A stretch of DNA of 64,000 nucleotides from Zingiber officinale (GCF_018446385.1 NC_056002.1:31792636-31856635); one strand, 5' to 3'; counted from the stretch's first letter, positions 21,900 through 34,364 are shown. Numbers and translations are program-made. The notes: a model not told the origin generated them from the sequence alone.

Positions 21900-22760
21900 G
21901 GGAGTAGTGGATTGAAGATAAAGAAAACTGAGTTATTCCCTTGTTTGCTGGAGACAAAGATTGCTTTTCTAGAAGTATTCTGAAGCTAAAGTTAAGTTCT
22001 TTGCTTTTTCAGATATGATCAAAGAAACATGCTTTAGTTAGGTTCCCATCTGGAAATACTGTAGAAGCTTTGAGGTTAAGCTAATCAAGTTCTTTTCCTT
22101 GTTTTCAGGAGATCCTCCTGATCTTTACTTTTCATGAGAAGCAGGTTTTAACCAGGTTCCTATTCTGAAACATGATCAATAGAATTCATATCTACTTAAA
22201 CAAACTCACATTTCACAGTTGATCACATTCTTTACTTTTGATAAGTAGCCAAACAAACACACATTTCACAAGGAAGCAAGTTTTAATTAGGTTTCCATTC
22301 TGAAAAATTGCAGAAGCTTTAAGATCAAGCAAACTAAGTTCTTTCCTTGTTTGCTGGAGACCTTTAGCAGCATTCTGAAGCTCAAGGCAGCTCTTTTCCC
22401 AGCTAAACCGACACACAATTTCACAGTTGGGTCAAGGAAGTAAGTTTTTGTTAGGTTTCTGTCTGCAGAAGGAGATCTTTGCTGGAGGTTTTGAGTAGTA
22501 CTCTAAAGCCAAATCATGAGTAGCTTAATTAGGTTTTCCATTTTGAAACACTCACATGATGATGAACCTGCCTGCAGAAGGAGATGCATGTTCTAAGATC
22601 GAGCTAATTGCATTTTTCTTCTACTTGTTTGCTGGAGATCTTGGCAGTATTCTGAAGAGGTTTCACAGTTGATCAAAGAAACAAGCTTACTCTTAAGATC
22701 AAGCTACTTTAGTGGATAAAGATTGAAGCTTTACTAAACAGCCATTAGAAGCAGGTTTCA
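21900..22760. repeat. Degenerate interspersed repeat block downstream of the second RING-H2 gene
   Basis: Several words recur in the same order: 'ccttgtttgctggaga' near 21940 and 22345 with variants near 22098 and 22627; 'agaagcttt(g/a)aggttaag' near 22062 and 22312; 'aggaagcaagttttaattagg' types near 21760, 22140, 22272 and 22436; 'tttcacagttgatca' near 22210 and 22662. The unit is about 240-340 bp and strongly diverged. No protein is coded. Confidence 0.6.
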
Positions 22761-22943
22761 TTAACTTTTCGGAGATATTTTTTTTATAGGGATCGATTAG
22801 TTTCAAGGTCAGGCGATCTGTTAGTCGATCTGTAACCAATTCTATACATTAGGACTGTTGATGGCACTCAATCGCCCGATTATTCAACAAATTGAGAAGA
22901 AAATTAGGCACATTTAGGGATTCGGAACAGGCAGGAGCCCTAG

Positions 22944-23411
22944 CTAAGTGTGAGATCTAGGGCTGACCTCATACTCCTCCGGAGGCTGATGGTGGAGGAG
23001 CGGGGCGCGGCAGAGAGGGCAGGTGAGCTGGCCGACGTCGACCCACTTGTCGATGCAGTGCTTGTGGAAGGCATGGGCACAGTGTCCGAGCTGGCGGACC
23101 TCGTGGCGGGGGCAGAGGGCGTCGAGGCAGACGGCGCAGATGGCCGCGCCGTTGGGGCGGAGGGCGGAGAAGCGGACGACGGGGAGGCGGGACTTGACGG
23201 AGGCGGGAGGAGGGAGGTGGGAGTCGGGGAGGAGGTAGGAGGGAAAAGCGTCGAGGTCGTCGATGGCGGCAGCGGCAGCGGCAGAGGAGGAGGGGAGGCC
23301 GAGAAAGAAGAGGCCGGCGGAGAGTGCGAGCTTGAGGAGATCGAGGAGGTGGACGATAAGGGCGACGGGGCGGGGTAGGATGACGGTGTAGCATAGGCAG
23401 GGGAAGCCCAT
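22944..23411 (-). CDS. RING-H2 E3 ubiquitin ligase, BRH1-like paralogue
   Basis: An intronless 155-aa protein starting MGFPCLCYTVILPRP, with a hydrophobic segment at residues 15-40, an Ala run, and a RING-H2 domain Cys92-x2-Cys95, Cys111-x-His113-x2-His116-x2-Cys119, Cys131-x2-Cys134, with Trp123; all zinc ligands are intact. It shares start, size, architecture and the CPLCRxPL block with the RING-H2 gene at 15205-15681 but little in the linker, so the two are paralogues, not a recent duplicate. GC content is very high. Immediately upstream is a (GGC)n run (about 23447-23477), and a truncated copia LTR begins about 220 bp upstream, so the promoter may be altered. Substrate unknown. Confidence 0.88.
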   Translation of the reverse strand: MGFPCLCYTVILPRPVALIVHLLDLLKLALSAGLFFLGLPSSSAAAAAAIDDLDAFPSYLLPDSHLPPPASVKSRLPVVRFSALRPNGAAICAVCLDALCPRHEVRQLGHCAHAFHKHCIDKWVDVGQLTCPLCRAPLLHHQPPEEYEVSPRSHT

Positions 23412-23633
23412 TGGGGATGATGGCGGCGGAGGTGGTGCCGTTGGCGACGGCGACGGCGGCGGCGGCGGCGGCGGCGGAAAGGGCGAAAAAAAAGGAGGCG
23501 CCTTTTTTGGAGTTGGTGGTGTGGGGGAAGAAATGGAGTTTGTGTGGTGGGAGGTTGGAGAAGAGTGTAGGACATGGTAAAATTGTAGTAAAAAAGGTTA
23601 TTGATTCGATCTTCTTATCAAACAAGCAAGCTT

Positions 23634-26600
23634 AGAAATTAGGAAATAATTATTTTCTAATAATAATTATTCCTTAATAATTAGGAAATAAATAACTATT
23701 TACTTATAATAATTATTTCCTAATACGTCCTCTCAAAATGGTAACCTAGAAATGATATTAATTTTGCTATAAATAGCAAACAACCGAGGTCGAAAAGTGA
23801 CTTTGTAAGTGCATCAGTCAACTGATCCTCAGTAAGAATATGAGTAACTCGTAGTTCGGAGGCATGTACCAGATCACGAATAAAGTGATAGTCAATAGTC
23901 AGATGTTTCACCCGAGAGTGAAAAATAAGATTAGTTGAAAGATACGTGACACCCAAATTATCAGTAAAAAGTACAACAGACATGGTAACCGGAAGAAGCA
24001 GATCTGTCAAAAGTGACTTAATCCATTGGATCTCAGTTGCTGCATAGGCAATGGTACGATATTCAGCCTCAGTTAAAGAGCGTGCAACCGTGCGCTGTTT
24101 AGTATATTTCCAGAAAATCGGATTAGCACTTAGAAAAATAATAAATGTACCCGTAGAACACTAATCATCTGGATCTCCTGCCCAGCCTGCATCGAAGAAA
24201 CCATGAAGAGTAAAGGTGTTATCCGTAAGAAGATGAATGTCAAGATCCCTAGTACCATTGAGATACCGAAGTAGACGCTTCACAGCATCCCAATGCGTCT
24301 CTGAAGGAGCATGCATAAACTGTGAAAGCTTGTTGACCGTAAAGGAAATATCAGGACGAGTCATACGGAGATGTTATAAGCCTCCGACCACTTCTCGAAA
24401 CTTAGTCGTATCAAAAGATGAAGATCCATCATGCAAAGTAAGACGAGAGCCAGCAACAATAGGAGTGGAGACCGGCTTGGAATCAAGCATGTTATGTTTG
24501 GAGAGAAGATCGGTGGCATACTTTTGTTGAGACAAGAGAAGACCATTTAAAGTTGGGAGAACTTTAATACCGCAGAAGAGGGAAAGAGCCCCAAGATCCT
24601 TAATCACAAATTTTGTATGAAGTTTACATACTATGACGTCAACAGAAGAAGCACCACTCCCTGTAATGATTAGATCATCAACATATACAAGGAAATAGAT
24701 AACAGTATCATTTCGAGAATAAACAAATAAGGAGGTGTCAGCTCGGGATGCAATAAAGTCAAGAGAGACCAAGAAAGCGCAAAGCTCCAAATACCAGGCG
24801 CACGGAGCCTGCTTCAGGCCATAAAGCGTCTTATGCAAATGACACACATGATTCGGAAACTCAGCACTGCGCATACCCGAAGGTTGCGCCATATAAACCT
24901 CCTCTGCAAGATGACCATTAAGAAATGCATTGTTTACATCAAGTTGACGAAGACACCACCTCCGATTCACGGTCAAACTAACAACAATGCACATTGTTAT
25001 TGAATTAATAACAAGGTTGAATGTATCATGAAAGTCAACACCAGGGCGTTGATGAAAACCTTTGGCAACAAGATGAGCCTTACCGATCAATTGAGCCATC
25101 AGAATTACGCTTAATGCGAAACACCCACTTATTACCCACAAGATTTTGGTCTGGCGAAGGTGGGACAAGAGTCCAAGTTTGATTACGGAGAAGAGCATCA
25201 TACTCTTCATGCATCGCTTGTACCCAATTCGGATCTTTGAGCGCCTGCGTGACAGAGGAGGGTGCATAAGGTTGTGGGAGACTAGTATAAAGAAGATACT
25301 TTGGATTGAGTTTGTAGATGATATTTTTGGAGCGAGTTTGCATGGGATGTTGGTTTAGAGAAGTGAAAGAGGGAGAAAGAGTCGGTGGGCTAGAGGGTCG
25401 ATTGCCACCAGGCAACGTGGACGACCCAACAACAAGAGGTGATGATGGCAGAGATAATGGCAGCGATGATGACAGCGGCGATGATGACAGCGATGAAGAA
25501 GTCACTTGCGGACGACTACGGTTAGTGACAGGTTGCGGCATCAGTGCTGGAGGGTCCCACGAGAGAACTGGTGCAGCAGAGAGCTCAGAGTCAATGTATT
25601 ACTGTGGAATCCAAGGAGGAGGTGATGGCAAATGAAAAACATGCTCCACAAACTTAACATGACGAAATACAAAGATTCTTTTGAGAGCTACATCATAGCA
25701 CAGGAAGACACTCTGGGTGAGAGAATAACCAAGGAAGACACAAGAGGTTAACTTGGGATCAAGCTTGTGGTGAGAGTAGGGGCGCAACCACGGAAAGCAT
25801 AGACACCCGAAAACTCGAAGCTTAGAAAGATCAGGAACGATGGTGAACAATTTTTCAAAAGAGGATATATGGGAGAGACCGACCTTAGGCATGCGATTAA
25901 TCAAATAGATTGTCGCAGCAAAGGCATAAGGCTAGAAAGTGAGTGGAATGGATGCTTTGTACAACAAAGTGAGACCAGTTTCGACTATATGGCGATGACG
26001 ACATTCAGAGTATCCCTTGTGCTCAGGAGTATATGGAGGAGTGGTAAGATGACTAATACCATGAGTAGTAAGAAAGGAGCAAAGGACTAAGAATTCACCT
26101 CCATTATCAGTGAAAAGTATTTTGATAGTCATCGAGAACCGATTTTCAACAAGAGTTTTGAATGCAATAAAGGTAGAGTATACATCCGATTTATTGCGTA
26201 AAGGATAAAGTCATGTATACTTTGTAAAATGATCGACAAAGATAACATAATATTTGAGTCCATCAAATGATGATATAGGAGATGCCCAAACATCAGAAAA
26301 GATAATATCCAAAGGAGCACGAGACGAAATACTAAATTTATGAAAGAGTAATTTATGACTCTTATTAATATTGCACGAAGTGCATGAAAAATTAGACAAA
26401 GTATTCGCAGGAAACAAAAGACCCAAGGATAAAAAAAACGTTGCAAAACATCTAATGACGGATAACCTAAATGACTATGCCATAAGGAAATAGATGACGA
26501 GATAGACATAGAAAAGACGGAAGGTGATGATAGCGTAGACATAAATTTTGGCCAGTAATAGACACCATCTCTATGGACCTCGTTGACCAGTGTCGCTCCC

Positions 26601-28211
26601 TACGACGATCCAACACTTGAAAATAGGAATCAAAGAAAAGAAATGTAACAGGATTAGTAGCACAACGTGCTGTGACAGAAATTAAATTTTTTGACATAGA
26701 TGGAACAAATAAAACATTGAAGAAAACTAAAGGGAAAGATGGAGTAGAGAAAGAGAAAGAACCAGTGTGTGTAATAGGTAGTCTAGAACCATCACCAATG
26801 ACGACGCTATCATTCTCATAGTAAGGCTCATGCAATGAGAGAGTAGCGAGATCAGTGGTGATATGATGAGAGGCGCCAGAGTCAACAACCCATTTTCGAG
26901 AATCAGATGAAGGTGTATAATGAATGGTAGTGTGCGCAAACGGCGCACTATACGTGGGATGCGGAGCACACAGAGGAGCCGGCGGAAGCAGAGCAAGCAT
27001 CAAGGCAGTCATATGATCACACTGGCGTGTAAAGTGACCTTGGACACCACAAATCTGACAACGCCCAAGATAATGATTGGGACTGGACACAACTGGATGT
27101 GCAGGAGGACACGCAGATAGCCCAGGAGTAGACATGCGTGGCTGATGGGATATAGGCGGAACCTACTGGTGAGCACCACGATAGTTTGAATACCAATTAC
27201 GAGAATTTCCTGTTAGAGCCACAAGTGCAGTCATTGGCATCGAAGATGGAGATGGTGTTGAGACTTTTAACTATGTTTCATAGCTGAGGAGCTGCTCGAA
27301 TAGCTCATCAAAGGTAATAGGGACATCACGAACTTGCAGAGCATGTGAGATATTGTAGTAATCTTGGCTAAAACCATTCAGGACACGAATAGAGAGCTCA
27401 TCAAAGTCAACTTTGACATTCATAAGCATAAAAGCGTCAATATTTCTTTTAATGTCCTGCATATAATCAGTGATAGACCTATTATCCTGTTAAGGGCTAG
27501 CAAGATTTTGACGATGAGTCATAATCCTCCCACGTGAGGGAGCGGCGTAGGTTCTCTCCAGCGTCTGTCATGCGTCTCTAGATGAAGTTGATGAAGAAAT
27601 AAATTGCACAAGAGTAGGAGACATCGAACCTATAATAGCGTTGAGGGGAAGTTGATCCTGACGGAGCCAAAGAATATGATCAGGATTCGCCTGAGGGAGT
27701 GTGACATCTGTAGGCGTTATCTGCGCAAGGGGGCAGGGACGTGAGCCATCAATAAAACCCAGTAAGTTATATCCGAATAGAAGAGACATGAACTGCAAGT
27801 GCTAGACAGAATAATTGGAGGTGGTGAGTTTCAACGGTGCCTGAGCATTGACGTTGAGAACCACAAGAGAGACAAGATAATCAGGAATATTTGTGAGAGA
27901 TAGCCGACGAATGATATTGTCGCCAGCAGCCATTGCAGAAGGCGGCTGGAGTCGGCGGTTGATGTCGTTGGCGGCAGCCATTGTAGAAGGCGGCTGGTAG
28001 GTATTGTGGAGAAAAGAAAGAAAAAGAAAAAAAAAAGCTTAAGCTTTGATACCATACTGATGATAGAATTCACACATATTATTAATGATATCATATGGTA
28101 TATATAAATATCATTACAAGTAAAAATAGAAAAATACATAAATTAGAAAACAATAATTATTTTCTAATAATAATTATTCTCTAATAACTAGGAAATAAAT
28201 AATTATTTTTA
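23634..28211 (-). mobile_element. Ty1-copia retrotransposon, Ale/Retrofit-like, decayed
   Basis: Parts read on the minus strand: 5' LTR about 28211-28061 (short, about 150 bp), primer-binding site TGGTATCAAAGC (28054-28043), gag with a CCHC knuckle and protease (about 27990-26470), integrase (about 26540-25600), reverse transcriptase (about 25540-24370, with FLVYVDDLIITG), RNase H (24364-23720), polypurine tract and a truncated 3' LTR (about 23728-23634). Domain order protease-integrase-RT-RNase H is the copia order. The element is broken by many changes (well over six) and lacks one LTR end, so it is an old fossil. Confidence 0.85.
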
Positions 28212-28367
28212 GAAAAATGATATGCACAAGGAAAAAAACTCAATGAAAACCTCAAGGATAGACACATAAAGTGATGGGCCCACAAAAAGTGAAATGGTGG
28301 GCCATGACTTTATGTGTCTATTCTTGAGGTTTTCATTGAGGTTTTTTCCTTGTGCATATCATTGCTC
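28212..28367. mobile_element. Palindromic MULE-type MITE, 156 bp, 9-bp duplication
   Basis: The ends GAAAAATGATATGCAC and (reverse complement) GAGCAATGATATGCAC pair, and the inverted repeat continues almost through the element to a loop near 28284-28296. The 9-bp repeat TTATTTTTA flanks it exactly (28203-28211 and 28368-28376). Nine-bp duplications and long arms point to a Mutator-like foldback element. It sits at the outer edge of the copia 5' LTR. Confidence 0.75.
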
Positions 28368-28587
28368 TTATTTTTAATATATTTCTCAAATTTTTTAATC
28401 AAAATTGTTGCTCGAATTTTTTATAAAAATACTAAAATAAAGATATTTTAAGAATAAAAAAAATAAGATTTTATGACATTTTGATTTTTTTTTTCAATAT
28501 AAGACTTCTTTTAATTTTAAAAATAAAGGACGTCTTTTTTTATATTTGTTTTACTAACTTATGTATCTTTCATTAACCTACTTAGAG

Positions 28588-28803
28588 AGCCCCCAGCTCA
28601 ACGGTAAGAGGCACAGTCTCATGAGTCATGAGTTCGATTTTCATTCGCAGTGCTCGAATTACTGGGATAGTTAGGTTGTTGTATCAGGAACCATTCCAAT
28701 TTTCAAATTTACACGGTGAGTAAATCATAGGGTTCAAGACTAATGGGATCCGAGTGATCTATAGGATCCGAGACTTAGATACCTGAATTAATTAAAAAAA
28801 AAA
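28588..28803 (+). mobile_element. tRNA-derived SINE
   Basis: A box-A-like TCAACGGTAAGAG (28603-28615) and box-B-like GAGTTCGATTTT (28629-28640) are spaced as in tRNA-derived SINEs, followed by about 150 bp of unrelated body and an A-rich end (28790-28803). Target duplications were not resolved. Confidence 0.6.
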
Positions 28804-28988
28804 CATCCATCTTGTTATTGTTTTTACATTTATCAAATTAGATAAAGTTTGAGGGTAACATGAAAATTCCCAACTTTAAGTTCGGAATAGGTTGAAAAAC
28901 AAAGGCACGATGGTAGGTGACATTGTGCCATGAATTGTCATACAACTCCATGTCTTGATGGTTAGTGAAAATAATGCATGATCATTGA

Positions 28989-31838
28989 CAGGGGTGGATC
29001 CCTGTCAATGAATGATGAATGATGAATGATGAATGATGCTAATAATTTAATTGTGTTATTGTTAAATTATTCACATTAAGTTTAGTATAATAATATTTTA
29101 TGTTGATAATTTTTTCTCATATATTTTAATTTATAGAAAATATTGAAATATTTTACAAAGAGACATAGGAGTTTAATTGAATTATCTAGTGTTCCCGATG
29201 AAGAGTCTACTCCTGCACCACAACCACCACCACCTCCTCTTTTGCAAATTTTATTTGAAAATATTGGAAATCTGAGTAGTGAAGTAGAAATTGTTGTTGA
29301 TCCTGGTTTACGAAAATTTATTGAAAAGTATAATGTTTGTGTTAGAGATCGTATTTGAAAAGAATATGTTGCTACGAGCCCTTGTCAACCTCGAGGCCAT
29401 AATTTTCTAAGAAAAAAAAATGGGTAAAGATAATAGATGTTTCAAAGAGTTTTGGTTTAAAGACCGTGATTGGTTGGAGTATAGTGTTTCAAAGGATGAG
29501 CCTTTTGTTTCTGGTGTTATCTTTGTAGGCCTAGTAATATAGGGTTTGAAGGAGATGATGTGTTTACGAGATTTGGTTTCATAAATTGGAAAAAAAAACA
29601 ATTGAAAAATTCAATGAGCATGTAGATGGAGTTGGTAGTGCGCGCAATGAGCCAAGAATACAGTTTGAGGGTTTCAAGAATCAAAGGCAAAGTGTGGAGT
29701 ATTCATTTTCATCAAGGAAACATGAGATTGAAGTTGCTTATCGCAAACGCTTGACTGCCATTTTAAAAGTAATTCGATTTTTGTTGTTACAAGGATTGTC
29801 TTTTCGAGGACATAATGAGTCTTGGACATCATCTAATAGAGGCAAGTTTTTAGAATTGCTCAAATGGTATATCTCAGAGTGTCCAGAAGTTGCGGCAGTT
29901 GTTGGAATGAATGCACCTGGAAATAATCAAATGATTGCTCCAAAAATTTAAAAGCAATTGGTGAATGCTTATGCAGTTGAGACCACAAATGCTATTCTAG
30001 CTGATCTTAGAGATAGGTGGTTCACTTTACTACTTGATGAGGCTCGTGATTGTTCGGTGAAAGAGCAAATGATAGTTGTTATTAGATATGTGAACAAACA
30101 TGGAGAGCTGATTGAACGATTTATAGTTGTAGTTCATGTTGCAACAACTACAATTGCTTGTTTGAAGGAGGCAATCGACTCTTTGTTTGCTAAGTATGGT
30201 TTGTCAGTGGCGAGATTGAGGGGTCAAGGATATGATGGTATTTCAAATATGTCTGGAGAATTTAATGACTTAAAGTCACTGATAATGAAAGAAAATTCAT
30301 ATGCATTGTATGTTCATTGTTTTGCTCATCAACTCTAGCTAGTGATTGTAGCTGTTGCTCAAGCAAATCAATATGTTTGTGATTTCATGTGGATTGTTGG
30401 TTCGGTTGTGAACACATCTGCATCATCTTGCAAAAGGGCCGACAAACTTCGACAACTTGAACATGACAAAAAAGTTAAACTTCTTGAAAGAGGAGAGATT
30501 AGTTCTAGTAGAGGACTAAACCAAGAAACTAATCTAGCTAGACCTGGAGATACATGATGGGGGTCTCATCATTCAACTTTATGTCGTATTGAACAAATGT
30601 GGTCATCTGTTATAGAGGTTCTTCAAAATTTGATTGATGATGGTGATCGTTCTTCTAAGGGTTTAATTAGAACTTTGGTTGAAAGAATGAAGAGCTATGA
30701 ATTTATGTTTATTCTATTATTGATGAAACATATATTGGCAATCACAAATCATTTGTCAACCGTTCTACAAGAGAAAGATCAAAATATTGTGAATGCAATG
30801 CGTTTGATCAATAATGTGAAAGACAAATTGTAAGAGTTGAGAGATTCTGGATGTGATGTTTTACTTGAGGATGTGAAGAAGTTTTGTAACAATCATTTCA
30901 TTGAAATAATTAATATGACAGATAACATCAACAGTCGTAGTCGTTTGAAGAGAGATGGAAAAAATGTTCATTTTTATCACTACTACCATGTTGAAATCTT
31001 TTGTGAGGTAATTTCATAAATCTTTGTTTATTTAATTACTGTCAATTAAATTCTTTTAAACAGTAACATCTTTATTAATTTTTATTTTTGTTGTTTGGTT
31101 TTTAAATTACAGGTTATTGATATTATTCTACATGAGATTGATAGTCGTTTCTCTGAAACAACTACAGATTTGCTGATTTATATGTCATGCCTTAATCCTA
31201 GGAACTCATTCTCTAGATTTGATGTACAGAAGTTAGTGCGTCTGGCTCATTTTTATGAGAATGATTTTTCTTGGAATGAGCGTATGTTAGTTGAGCAAGA
31301 GCTTGAAACATATATTGATGATGTAAGATCAGATGAACGATTTGAAGGCATTTCAGATTTGGGAGCTCTTGTAAAGAAAATGATTGAAACAATGAAGAAC
31401 TGTGTGTTTCCTTTAGTTTATCGGATGATTGAGCTAGCCTTACTTCTTCCAGTTGCTACTGCAACCGTTGAAAGGGTGTTTTCGGCAATGAATATTGTCA
31501 AAATAGATTTGTGAAACAAGATTGGAGATGAATGGATGAATGACAGTTTGGTAATCTATATCGAAAAAGATGTTTTTAATACTGTCGACAATGAGTCAAT
31601 TTTACAGCATTTTCAGAACATGGACTCTCGAAGAATACAATTGTCACATATTCCTTAGTAGACTACTTTAATATTATTATACGAGTTTTTTTATAATATT
31701 ATACCTTTTTTCCTATATGTCAAGTTATTTAAAAAAATATTTTTTAAATTACATAGAATTTATTAACTGTTCAAAAAAATTTCGCTGTGCTCGGATCACG
31801 ATCACCCCTCCATGCTAGAATTTTTGGATCCGCCACTG
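28989..31838 (+). mobile_element. hAT DNA transposon, 2850 bp, perfect 8-bp duplication
   Basis: Terminal inverted repeats CAGGGGTGGATCC and CAGTGGCGGATCC (13 bp, two mismatches) bound the element. ATCATTGA is repeated exactly at 28981-28988 and 31839-31846. The left end carries short ATGATGA tandem units (29018-29038). It encodes a decayed transposase (separate entry). Intact ends with perfect duplications but a broken gene mean it can only have been mobile in trans, if at all. Confidence 0.92.
29143..31660 (+). pseudogene. hAT transposase pseudogene (TTF/DUF4371/dimerisation type)
   Basis: The plus strand encodes, in order, a Pro-rich N-terminus with ESTPAPQPPPPP, a degraded TTF-type zinc-finger region (about 29340-29580), a DUF4371 core (29586-30338, with LRGQGYDGISNMSGEF and VHCFAHQL) and a hAT C-terminal dimerisation domain (about 31230-31515, with LLLPVATATVERVFSAMN). 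One intron is retained, 31008-31112 (GAG|GTAATT to TTACAG|GTT). In-frame stops lie near 30338, 30556, 30832 and 31513, and the zinc-finger region is also disrupted. These show the gene is dead. The relatives are the ZMYM/TTF-finger hAT transposases common in plants. Confidence 0.85.
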
Positions 31839-31865
31839 ATCATTGATCAAGACAACCATCTCCGA

Positions 31866-31904
31866 CTCTCTCTCTCTCTCTAGAGAGAGAGAGAGAGAGA
31901 GAGA
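31866..31904. repeat. (CT)n-(AG)n palindromic microsatellite
   Basis: A CT run passes directly into an AG run around TAGA at 31881, forming a perfect self-complementary hairpin of about 39 bases. It lies 20 bp outside the hAT target duplication. Confidence 0.85.
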
Positions 31905-32080
31905 AAATCTTCTACTTTTTAATGATCTAGACGATTGATTATAAATTAACCTATGATTTATCTCTCCTTAATATAAGTTAGAATAAATTATTAGAAACAT
32001 TTAAGATGAGTATAATTATCTTTTACTAGAATTCATAATTAGTCCAAAGTATAAATAGTGATGAATAAAATAGTCTATTT

Positions 32081-33859
32081 TGTTGGTGTAATATCTCCTA
32101 GGTCAAGGTTGATCAGGTTGACTAAACTTGAGTTGGCTCAAGGTTGAGTCTTGATATTTGGATTTCGATGTTTGACAATATATAGAAATTGCAGATGCAA
32201 TCGTCCGATTGGGGAGATTGTTGGTGTAATTCTCCACTGGTCAAGATATGATCAGTTTGATGTGAAGTAAAGTCAAGTACATCAAGGTTGACCAAATATT
32301 TGACTGAGAAAGTCCTAACTGGAGGTTAGACAAAGGCAAGTCCAATAGGAAGGTTGGCAGAAGAAAAATCCAAGTGGGTCAGTATTGACCGAACACTTTG
32401 TGGTGAAAGTCCTGGTGAGTGAAATCTGGCAATGGAAAAATCCTAGTGAGTGAAACTAGGTGAAAATCCTAGTGAGTGAAGCCAGACAGATGGAAAGTCC
32501 TGGTGAGTGAAGTCAGGCAGATGGAAAGTCCTAGTGAGTGAAGCTAGGCAAATGAAAAGTCTTAGTGAGTGAAGTCAGGTAGAGAGAAAGTCTTAGTAAG
32601 TGAAGTCAGGCAGATAGAAAGTCCTAGTGAGTGAAGCTAGGCAGATAAAAAGACCTGATGAGTAAAGCTAGATACATGGAAATCCAGGTGGGTCAAAGTT
32701 GACCAGACACCCAGTGTTGGGAAGCCCAAGTAGGTCAAAGGAGTGACCAGATACTTGGCACAAGGAAATCTAGATGGGTCAAGGGTGACCGGACATCTGG
32801 TGGAAGAAAGTCCAAGTGGATCGTGGAAGGACCGGACACTTGGCATGAAACGGTAAGTCCAAGTGGGTCAAGGTTAACCGAACACTTGGCACGAAGAGAA
32901 AAGTCCAAGTGGGTCAAAGGATTGACCGGACACTTGGTGAAGATGTCCCAATAGGTCAAGGTTGACCAGATGCTAGGCATAAGAAGTTTCAACAGGTCAC
33001 GGTTGACTGGATGTTGGGTTTGGGAACCTTGGACTTGAGTTAAGCAAGTCAAAGGGAGGTCAATCGATCAACCGACCGATTGAACCGTAGTCCGATCGAT
33101 CAGCCGATCGATTGGAGGTGTGCTGCGAGTGAAGGCTGGCCTAATTGATCGCTAGATCGATTGGGAACAATGTTACGAGCACAGAAGGGTCCCCAATCGA
33201 TTGGGCAAATGATTGAAGGCTGGAAATCTCGCGCGACGTGACGCGAGAAACGCTGAATCGATCGAGCGATCAATTCATGTCTTTTCCAGCAGAGCACAGA
33301 GACGCTCTGAATCGATCGACCGATCGATTCAAGCCTCCCCAATCGATTTATCAATCGATTGGGATATGACCGTTGCGAAGGAAGCGTCAAGTTTAAAGCC
33401 GTGACGAGCCTTCTTTGTTCACAACTCTCCACCTCCTCTTCTCACGATTCTCTCAGGTGATCTCGCCAGTTCTTGAAGCTTCTTAGAACAAAGTGTTGCT
33501 GTACTTCCAAGGTTAAGAGGCGTTCCACACAAGAAGGAGAAGCAAGCTAGGGTTTCCTCATTGTAAATCTTGTCAGATTGGATATTGTATTAGCTTGTAT
33601 TTCTTTCTTTTTGTATTGTCTGCGTGAGAACTTGTACGAGGTTTCTCCGCCTCTGGTAGTTACCGAGAATGAGTGTTTTTATAGTGGATGAGTGAATGAA
33701 GGTCGAATCATTAGATTAGTTACCTTTTCTTGAGGTGGATACCAAATAAATCCATCTTGTTAGTATTGGAACTTGCTTCGAGAGTATTCCGCTGTAAAAG
33801 ATCAACAACGATGAAGCAAGTGAGCTATTCACCCCTCTAATTACAAATCAATCCTAACA
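32081..33859. mobile_element. Solo LTR, 1779 bp, related to the gag-only copia-type element
   Basis: It starts TGTTGGTGTAATATC and ends CCTAACA, with the 5-bp repeat TATTT on both sides (32076-32080 and 33860-33864). It shares with the LTRs at 42736 and 48360 the same start, the 'gtgagtgaagc' tandem units (32400-32660), the GATCGAT palindromes (33060-33360) and the 'gagctattcacccctcta' end. A second TGTTGGTGTAAT start preceded by GGGGAGAT lies at 32219. No internal region remains, so unequal recombination between LTRs is likely. Confidence 0.85.
32400..32700. repeat. Tandem 'agtcctagtgagtgaagctaggcaga' units in the solo LTR
   Basis: About nine degenerate copies of a roughly 30-bp unit alternating CTAGTGAGTGAAGCTAGG and CTGGTGAGTGAAGTCAGG. 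Each copy is itself a weak inverted repeat (CCTAG...CTAGG). Same array type in the LTRs at 42920-43140 and 48560-48740 and in the remnant at 34600-35000. Confidence 0.8.
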
Positions 33860-34364
33860 TATTTATCACTATTTATGATATTAATGATCAAACCAATCCT
33901 CTCTCTTTCATAATAAGAAAGAAAAAAAATTAAAACTCGCATAAATTATCTATCAGTTTGTTTTCATATAAATTTTTTATCTCTCATGATCTATCAGTCT
34001 AATATCTTAGGTTGATCATTCTATTAGAAAAATGTTATACAATATATTATAATTGGAAATTAAATAATAGATATTTGAGAGACTATACGAATGGTCCATC
34101 GTTTTATCATAATTTGGGAGTATGAAAAAAATATTTGATAAATATAGGGAAGGTGGTGCAATTTAATTATTCATTAATATTATAAATAGTGATGAATAGA
34201 ATATATTTTTATAATCCGAATGATTGCACTTTTCTTGATTGATGCTTAAGTAGTCATAAAAAATTTAAATTATTTCTCAATTTATACATATTGTCTTAAG
34301 ATATAAGTAAAAGGAAAAAAAACTTACAAAATCATATAAAAAGGATCATTTGGTATGATTATTA

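Noticed and set aside
22940-23635. Long overlapping frames around the second RING-H2 gene (Arg-, Ser/Pro- and Gly/Glu-rich)
   Set aside because: Shadows of a GC-rich gene and the (GGC)n run; only the frame 22944-23411 has the RING zinc ligands.
28588-28660. tRNA gene
   Set aside because: Box A and box B are present but no complete acceptor or anticodon stem can be drawn; the A-rich tail fits a SINE.
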